Positions 12,950 to 21,900 of a stretch of DNA of 64,000 bases are shown here, in pieces (the first letter of the stretch is position 1; every line of letters begins with the position of its first letter). The position numbers and the translations under genes were made by a program. The notes beneath the pieces are model-generated. The model did no database searches. It had not been told where the DNA came from and was given only the letters and a program-made list of their open reading frames with translations. This DNA is from Piliocolobus tephrosceles (taxonomy: Eukaryota; Chordata; Mammalia; Primates; Cercopithecidae), in contig NC_045436.1 in NCBI RefSeq assembly GCF_002776525.5, positions 49,955,313 to 50,019,312 on the forward strand, read 5' to 3'.

Positions 12950-15900
12950 GTTGAGCCATGCAGCCAGCTATGTCCTGGCCGAGCATCCCATTCTTAGAGT
13001 CTGTGCTGCAGTCACATGCTAGCCCTCTAGGGAAACATTTCTTGCTCTTTAAAGCTCTAGCCTGTGCACACAGGATGCCTCCATTTCATCTTAGTTCAGC
13101 TGAGGTGTTCTGGAACACAAGACAATTTCTTTTTTTCACTAAGAGAAGACAAGAGTGAAACAAAGAAAGTGTAAGAGGCATAAAAACATTCTAGCTTATA
13201 AATGACAAGTTTCTGGTTTGTAAGCCCACCCCCAGAGGGTCACGTCCTGTCGCACTTCATGTCTTATTTATGAGGATGGCTAAACTCTAGCTCTTAAGTC
13301 TTGGTGTGCCTTTCTCTGGTACCCTGTCTAGGATTCTTCTTATTCCTTAGCAACAGATCTGTTTTTGAGTAAGCGTATTATCTGAAATTGGTTTTCTCTT
13401 TGCCTCACTTTTTGTAATCATGGCTTACCTCCCATTGAGTTTCTGTTCCCATCTGAGAAATAGGCCTCTTCCCCCATTTGACTGATAGGGCTGACCCCAC
13501 AATGTCACAATGATGAATGGACTCTTCTTTGACATGAGGCTCTGGCCCAGTTACAAAGGGAAGGGTTTAGCTTTTTTGTTAGTTCTGAAACACAAGACCG
13601 TAGCCATATGTGTTAGTCTTTGCTGTTATTATTGTTATGATGAGGCTGCATAATGATGCCCTCAGAACTCTCAGTGGTTTACAGAATGAAACATTTTGTT
13701 TTACACTCATAGTTCTGTAGGTTGGCTGAGGTTCAGCCACTTTTGACTGGAATCAGCTAAGCTCAGCTGGCTTAGGCTGGACTCCAGGTTTCAAGTTGGG
13801 TTCAAGTCTGTTTCACATGTTTTCTTTACAAGAGAAACAGGAAACAACAGCCCCCTAGGGCATATTCTTCTAGTGGTGACAGTGAAAAGTCTGGAGGAGG
13901 CCATCAGAAATTTGCCCCAGCCCTTCACACCTGAGACCTGCATGCAGCCACTTCTGCCTGTGTTCTACCAGCAAAGCAGATCAGATGGCCAAGTGAGAAG
14001 TCAGTATCTTCCACCCACCCTGAGGGAGGCACTACAAGGTCATGTGGCAAAGTGGCAGGATGTATATAATTCTATCACAGGGAAGAAGTAAAGAGTTGAA
14101 AGCAATAAATTAGTCTTCCAGTTCATGAATAAGCATGAGCCATGTAACTAAAATTACAGATGATCAGTTCCTGTAGGGTCATTCCATCCCAGTGTCTGAT
14201 TAAATCCAGTTCCATAATTATGAGTGCTTTTTTCATTTTCTTTTTTTTTTTTAAGACAGAGTCTTGCTCTTGTCACCCAGGCTGGAGTGCAATGATGTAA
14301 TTTCAGCTCACTGCAATCTCCGCCACCTGGGTTCAAGCAATTCTCCTGCCTCAGCCTCCCGAGTAACTGGGATTACAGGCACTCGCCACCATACCCAGCT
14401 AATTTTTGTATTTTTAGTAGAAATGGGGTTTTACCATGTTGACCAGGGTGGTCTTGAACTCCTGACCTCAGGTGATCCACCTGCCTCAACCTCCCAAAGT
14501 GCTAGTATTACAGGCGTGAGCCACCACACCCGACCAGCTGTTTTCTTATAACAGTGGTGGGCAAACTTTTTCTGTAAATGGCCACATAGTAAATATTTTA
14601 GGCTTTGCAAGCCATATAATATCTGTTGCAACTACTCAATTCTGCCCTTGTAGAGCTAAAGCAATACTTTGTTTAGGCAAAGTATTTGTTAGGCAGTACT
14701 AAACAAATGGGTGTGGCTATGTCCAAATAAAACTTTACTTACAAAAATGAGCAGCAGCCAGACTGGACCCTCAGGCCATAGTTAACTGACCCCTGTTATG
14801 AACCCTTTTGTTGGGAAATGCTTATTGGATATATCTTATTAATTGTCACTGTTTCATATAAAAGATTCATCTTGAGGCTTAACTAAAACAGCCTCCTTTC
14901 CCTCCCATCTAACACTGACAAACTTAGATATAGCTTTAATTAACTTTGAGAAAATGTTTACTTGTCCAGTAAGACAGTGAAAATTGTCATTAACTAAAAA
15001 CATAAATTCTTCCAAAACAATACCTCATATCAAGCACTGAGCATCTTTATGAAAATATAATGATAATTTCTATCTTAGAAAGCAAATTTTAAACACCACT
15101 CTTAAAAGAGACGTAACTACCATTTGTTTAATTTCCAATGCCAAAATATTGTGGTTTAACTTTTTCTTCCTCCCTCTCTTCTTAGTTGAGTTATGAATTG
15201 ACATTTTGGATTGAGTAGCCATAATGATATTTTGGCATTTGATGTAAGGAATGACATATTAAACTGAAAAGGTCACTATTCAACTCTTTTTTCAATTTAG
15301 GGTTTATGTTGCTGAATCTCTCATTTCCAGTGCTGGAGAAGGACTTTTTTCAAAGGTAGCAGTGGGACCTAATACTGTTATGTCTTTTTATAATGGAGTT
15401 CGAATTACACACCAAGAGGTGAGTGGAGGTGACAGTGGAAAATCAACTTTGTTGGTTAAAGGACTTTGCTTCAAACAAAATCCCTTTACCTTAGTACTCA
15501 CTAGAAAGTTAAAGAAACGGATTGACTTTTTTGTAAAATTGATTGGACATTTTCCTCCTCTTTATTTTAAGCCTTAATATGATTTTTAAAAAGTTCCACA
15601 GCTATTTTATAGAGAGTGGGGTGATGCCATCAATAAGACAGTAACTGGTATATTGGACTATACCAATGTCTAAAAAAATTGAGATCCAGTCAGACTCTGT
15701 AAATAACTAACTTACAACGTCGGGTGGGGTACTTTATAGGAAGGCCCCCTACATCTTCTTGTGCAAAAGCCATACTATAGCCTACATTTTGTCAGGAGGA
15801 GTTCTTTTGTCAAAAAAATTAAAAACGAAATGTTAAAGAGTTGAATCACCTCTTGCCTTTAAGATATAATCTTTGATATATTTCAAAGGCTTCATATATG

Positions 15901-18900
15901 TTTTCTGTTTTTGTTTCTTCACTTTACAATTAACTTCCCTAAGTGTCTACCTAAGGGCAAAAGTTCGATGTTTTTAGCACAGCTTATGCGCTCCTTCGTT
16001 ATCTGACTTATACCCGTGTATGGGGACCTTAAGCTTATGGCTAATATTCCACATTTATGTTCACCTTTGCATTTATTCCTATGGAACAGTAAGAGGGAAA
16101 TGCTGTAAAATAATAAAGTTATTACACTTTCAAAGCAGTTGCACAGACAAAAGATGGCGATGTATTCAAACTGCACTGTGGTCTGTCAGACTATGTTCCA
16201 TGCAAAGGCCAGACTTCTGTCAGCAATCCAGAGAAATTCAGCATACAAAAGGTGACTTTGGGATATTGATATATTATTTACTTACTCATTTTACAGACAG
16301 GGAAATTGAAGCCTAGAGAGATTACACAACTTGCTTAAAGTCAAAAATACAGCAAATAGCAGAGTTCAAGTAGGATTTCAAACTGCAGAATCTGGCTTTG
16401 TGCTGAACCTCACTATGTTCTATTGTATAAATGAATGTGACACCCTTCTTGCCCTAATGAAATTTAGCTTCTGTTGGGGAGATAAGAAAAATACACAACT
16501 AATGGCAGCATAAGGTAGATGGTACCAAGGGCCACATATTGGTATCACATGACTGGTTTTGGACTATTAAGATCCATGAGGCTTTTTTTCCGCTTTTGAT
16601 CACTGCTATATCCCCTGAACCTAGAACAGTGCCTGGCACATGGGACCACTTAGTAAACATCAGTTGAGGGACTATCACATATGAACAAAAGCACAATTAC
16701 AATTTAGCAGTGGGGGAAATGGTATACCTTGAGAGTAAACAGTTTTGTATGAAAATGTCGTCGTGTTGGCTTCAAAAGGCTGGACTGCTGTCATCGCCAG
16801 CTCCTGGGGTAAGTTGGTCGGGAGCGGTTTGGAGAAGAGAAGCCTGGTGGTTACACTGGCAGTAACCCCTGTTGTAGATAAGAAGGCATGCTGGTAATCG
16901 ATGGCTGCCTACTGGTCAGAGTGATTTCCCACCTGTAACAAAGGTAGAGGACTTGCCTAGAGTACATTCTTGCATCCCTTACATTTCTGGTTCCACTTGT
17001 GTTCTTAGTTTTTTTCTTTTGCCTCCTCTTCTTTATCCAATTCAAGTTATCTAGTTATATTTTATGTGTATTCGTCAGGGACTTTAAATCCTTTTTTTTT
17101 TCATATGGAACAAGGAAAAATGAACAAATAGTAAGTCAAGCTGCATGGCACTGACCACACATGTCATTTGCACTCTCAGTGTGTGGAGAGATGCCTTGTT
17201 TTGTTTTGTTTTGTTTCATTTTGTAGTGCTCAAATCTTGAAGTTTTGGCTGAGTGTGGTGGCTCACACCTGTAATTCCAACATTTTGGGAGGCCGAGGTG
17301 GGCAGATCACCTGAGGTCAGGAAAACCCCGTCTCTACAAAAAATACAACTAGCTAGGTGTGGTGGTGCACACCTGTAATTCCAGCTACTCAGGAGGCTGA
17401 GGCATGAGAATCGCTTAAATCTGGGAGGCAGAGGTTGTGGTTAGCCCAGATCATGCCGCTGCACTCCAGCCTAGGTGATGGAGTGAGACCCTATCTCAAA
17501 AACAAAAATAATAAGATAAATGAGTTAATATCTCTGATGTCCTTTGAACTGTGGGGAGAAAGGTCCTCTCTAAGGCTTGCTTTTTTGTTTTCTGCAGGTT
17601 GACAGCAGGGACTGGGCCCTTAATGGGAACACCCTCTCCCTTGATGAAGAAACGGTCATTGATGTGCCTGAGCCCTATAACCATGTATCCAAGTACTGTG
17701 CCTCCTTGGGACACAAGGCAAATCACTCCTTCACTCCAAACTGCATCTACGACATGTAAGTATCACCCCGAGCTGCTGGGGTGGATCTATGCCTCAGGGC
17801 CCTGAGACGGAGGAGGGCAGTAAAAGGTGTTATTCTGCCTCAGATAAAGGCTGCTTCATCGAAATGACCATGGGTCTTCTGCCATCAGCCTCAGAGTTAT
17901 GACTTGAAACTCAAAATATAAACAACCTCACTCTGTGGCTTTGCAATCTAAGAAATGGAAAGTGCTTTGAAGAGGAGAAATGGTATGGAAATAGTGTACC
18001 ATATCAAGGGGCTGCTGTTTTATAGCTGCTCTTTTTGTCCTTCAGTTTTCTCATTCGGGACAATTAAAGATAGTGTTATTTGAAATAATAGTAAAAATTG
18101 AAATTACTCTGCACAGTGGAGAAGATGAGGAAGCCCTTTTTTTTTTTTAGATGGATTTGCCCTCTTGATGCCCAGGCTGGAGTGCAATGGCGAGATCTCG
18201 GCTCACCGCAACTTCCGCCTCCCGGGTTCAAGTGATTCTCCTGCCTCAGCCTTCCAAGTAGCTGGGATTACAGCCATGCGCCACCACGCCCAGCTAATTT
18301 TTTTTTTTTTTTTTTTTTTGTATTTTTAGTAGAGGTGGGGTTTTACCATGTCAGTCAGGCTGGTCTTGAACTTCTGACGTCAGGTGATCCACCTGCCTCG
18401 GCCTCCCAAAGTGTTGGGATTACAGGCGTGAGCCACTGCGCCCGGCCAGGAGCCCTTTTATGATGTGAAAGGAAGAAGGAAAATAAAGTCCTAAGCCTAG
18501 GGCGTGACATGTCAGTGTTGGAAAAGACCTATAAAATCAAGAGTCCCTATTATTTTTTAATAAAAAGGAATGAAGTACTGATATATGCTACAACATGGAT
18601 GAGAATTGTAGACACTATGCTAAGTGAAAGAATATATGACTCCATTTATATGAAATGTCCAAAATGTAGGAAATCCATAGAGATAGATAGTAGATTAGTG
18701 GTTCCCTAGGGCTGGGGACAGGGGATGGGGAGTGTGTGCTAATGGGTATGGGATCTCATTGCGGTCTCATTTTGGGGTGATTAAAATGTTCTAAGTTGGG
18801 TGTTCTAAAATTAGATGATGGTGATGGTTGCAGAATTTTGTGTGTATTTGTGATATTCAGTTGTTGAAAGGCCACTGAATTATCTACTTCAAAAGGTAAA

Positions 18901-21900
18901 TATATATAAATGACTACATATATTTATACTCTGTATATAAAATACAAATAATCCTCTTAAGAGTTTGAGCCTTCTCTTCCATCTGCTCATTGAACCTCTT
19001 CTTGGAAACCTCCATTGGTGTGGAGCTTACATTATCCACAAAGGTTCAGAGAAATATACAAATGAAATAGACATTACAAAATTAGTTTCTGGGCTCCAAT
19101 GACTAGAAAGTTCTTTTTTTTTTTTTTTTTTTTTTTTTGAGACGGAGTCTCGCTCAGTCTCCCAAGCTGGAGTACAATGGCGAGATCTCGGCTCACTGCA
19201 ACCTCTGCCTCCCAGGTTCAAGCAATTCTCCCACCTCAGCTTCCCAAAATAGCTGGGATTACAGGCACCACCTGCCATCATGCCTGGCTAATTGTTGTAT
19301 TTTTGTAGAGATGGGGTTTCACCATGTTGGTCAGTCGGGTCTTGAACTCCTGACCTCAGGTGATCTGCCTCGGCCTCCCAAAGTGCTAGGATTACAGGTG
19401 TGAGCCACTGCCCCTGGCCTAGAAATTTCTTTATAATGAGCCCAAATGGGTTTCCCTGTAATATTCAGCCCTTGGCCCTAATTGTCTCCCTTTTTTCCTG
19501 TATCCCATGTCAGCCTCTCTTTTACATGGTAGCCCTACATACACTTTAGTAGTTTTTATATGACCCCTGAACATGTTCTTCCCAAAGCCAAACATCTCTG
19601 ACTGTTCTCTAGAGGATATAATTGGGATTCTTTGTACCATCATCGTTGCTTTCCTTAGCTTGGTGTGAGTATGCCAGTTATTCTTAGGAGCCGGTGAGCT
19701 TCCTGCAACCTTTTCTTTTCAGTTATAGCTTGCAGTCCCTCAGTCATCTTGCTTGTTAGCATAAGCAGAATCAGATCATGTGCATTTAATCTGTAGGAAA
19801 ATTGCCAGAATTTGGAGGTTTGTCAAGAATGTCCCTTCCTGCATCCTTGAAATGGCTGGCAATGACTGGCTCTCTTTGGCAGCCCATAACAAGCACTGAA
19901 GCTACTACTTCTGTTTAAAGGACGGGTAGAAATGGCAAAGGACATGTGTCATGTGAAATGAAACTGACACTGTGATTAACTCCAAGGCTTCCATGGCCAG
20001 GGTGAATTAGGCCAAAGCGTCATTCCAAGCTGCACACAGCTTAACAACAACCCTTTAAAGGGGTGGTAACAAACAATCATAAATGCTACTTAAGACTACT
20101 CCTTTAAAACAAACCAGGTTTTTCATTTTGTTGCAAGGACATGATTTTTCTCACCAAAAGGAAGAGAGCACAGGAGACAAGAGAAGGTTTCATTTGTACA
20201 AAACCCAAGTCCCTGTACTCTGCCAGTTTTCATTTTGTTTATTGTTGTTTGTTTGTTTGTTTGCAAGCCCAGGGTGACCAAATCTTAGTTATTTGGGGTA
20301 ATGAGAAGACTACTTGAATAATAACCAGATATGAAATTCAGATACCAATTAATGGTATTCATTTGTTTCAAAAATCATTGGTATTGATATGTACCTTTTT
20401 TTTTTTGAGATGGAGTTTCGCTCTTGTTGCCCAGGTTGGAGGTACAATGGTGCGATCTCAGCTCACTGTAACCTCCACCTCCCAGGTTCAAGTGGTTATC
20501 CTGCCTCAGCCTACCAAGTAGCTGGGATTACAGGCATGCACCACCACACCTGGCTAAATTTTGTATTTTTAGTAGAGACAGGTTTTTGTTGGTAAGGGTG
20601 GTCTCAAACTCCTGACCTCAGGTGATCCACCTGCCTTGGCCTCCCAAAGTGCTGGGATTACAGGTGTGAGCCACCACGTCTGGCCCTGATATGTACACTT
20701 TAACATAAACAAAACATTTTCATAGGCTTTTTTAACTGCAGTGTAGTACAAAATGCCAAATGGACAAATAGGTAAGAGCTGCTTTTCTAGACAAACTGCG
20801 GACAAGTGGCTAAGCCACTTGGCACAAAGGTTTGGTTTGACTGCTAATCGTGTAGCTCACATTTATAGACCACTCACTCCGGGCTGGTGCTGTGCTAGAT
20901 GCTCTTCATGCATTGTCTCATTCAGTCCTCCTAGTAACTCAGTGAGGCCGCTACTATCACCATCGAGATCACAGACAGGAAAAGCAGGTCACCAAGGCAG
21001 AGCAGTTAAGGCTCTTAACCACTGTGCATTCGGGTTGTCTTCAGCAATCAACACCTGAAATTGAATTCTTTCTTTTCAGTCTGTCCATTATCTATACTCT
21101 GAAAATGATGATAATGAGCAGGAAAATGAAAATAAAAGAGGATTATAAAAGAAGCTTCAGGCCTGGAAATTCAACACAGGGTCTGTTTTTTGTTTTTTGC
21201 AGTGTACCAGAGGTTAACCAACCTGTATTTCAGGAACTTTTTTTTAGTAAAATATGTTAATTTACTTTAATTTTTTTTTCTGAGACGGGGTCTCTGTCAT
21301 CTAGGTTGGAGTGCAGTGGCATAATGTCAGCTCACTGCAACCTCTGCCTCCCAGGCTCAAGCGATCATCCCACCTCAGCCTCCCAAGTAGCTGGTACCAA
21401 CAGGTGCGTGCCACCACCCCTGGCTAGTTTTTTGTATTTTTGGGAGAGGTGGGGTTTCGCCATGTTGCCCAGGCTGGTCTCGAACTCCCGAGCTCAGGTG
21501 ATCTACCTGCCTCAGCCTCCCAAAGTAGTGGGATTACAGGCATGAGTTGCTGCACCCAGCCAAGTGAAATATTTTAATTTAAGCAAAGACTCGTGATTTT
21601 CATAAAGAATTCCTGAATCCACAGTCCAGGCATCTCCTTTGTGGTGGAGTACAGGCTGATAATTCTGTTCACATGTGTGAACAGATGCATGCTCACAGAC
21701 AGGCAGTAACCAATATTAGTTGAATCCTACTTTGTGCCAGGCACTGTATAAGGTGCTTTCTATATGTGACCCCGTTTTGTCATGACGAAGACTCTATGGG
21801 ATAACTATTACTAGTATTATCATGATTTTACAGATGAGGAAAGTGAGATTCAGAGATATGACGTGGACTTTCCAAGAGGACGCAGTAAAAATGTGTTGAA

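Larger units (their letters stand above)
12340..15300 (+). other. SETD7 intron 5
   Basis: 3-kb intron with GTAATG donor and 'ttcaatttag' acceptor. It holds an Alu (12641), an ancient repeat (13613-14090), an Alu (14239) and an hAT-type element (14551-14795). 12956-13600 and 14800-15290 show nothing recognisable. Confidence 0.85.
15419..17597 (+). other. SETD7 intron 6
   Basis: 2.2-kb intron with GTGAGT donor and 'gttttctgcag' acceptor. It holds a MIR remnant (about 16260-16400) and an Alu (17244). 15419-16255, 16400-17090 and 17100-17240 contain nothing I can name. Confidence 0.85.
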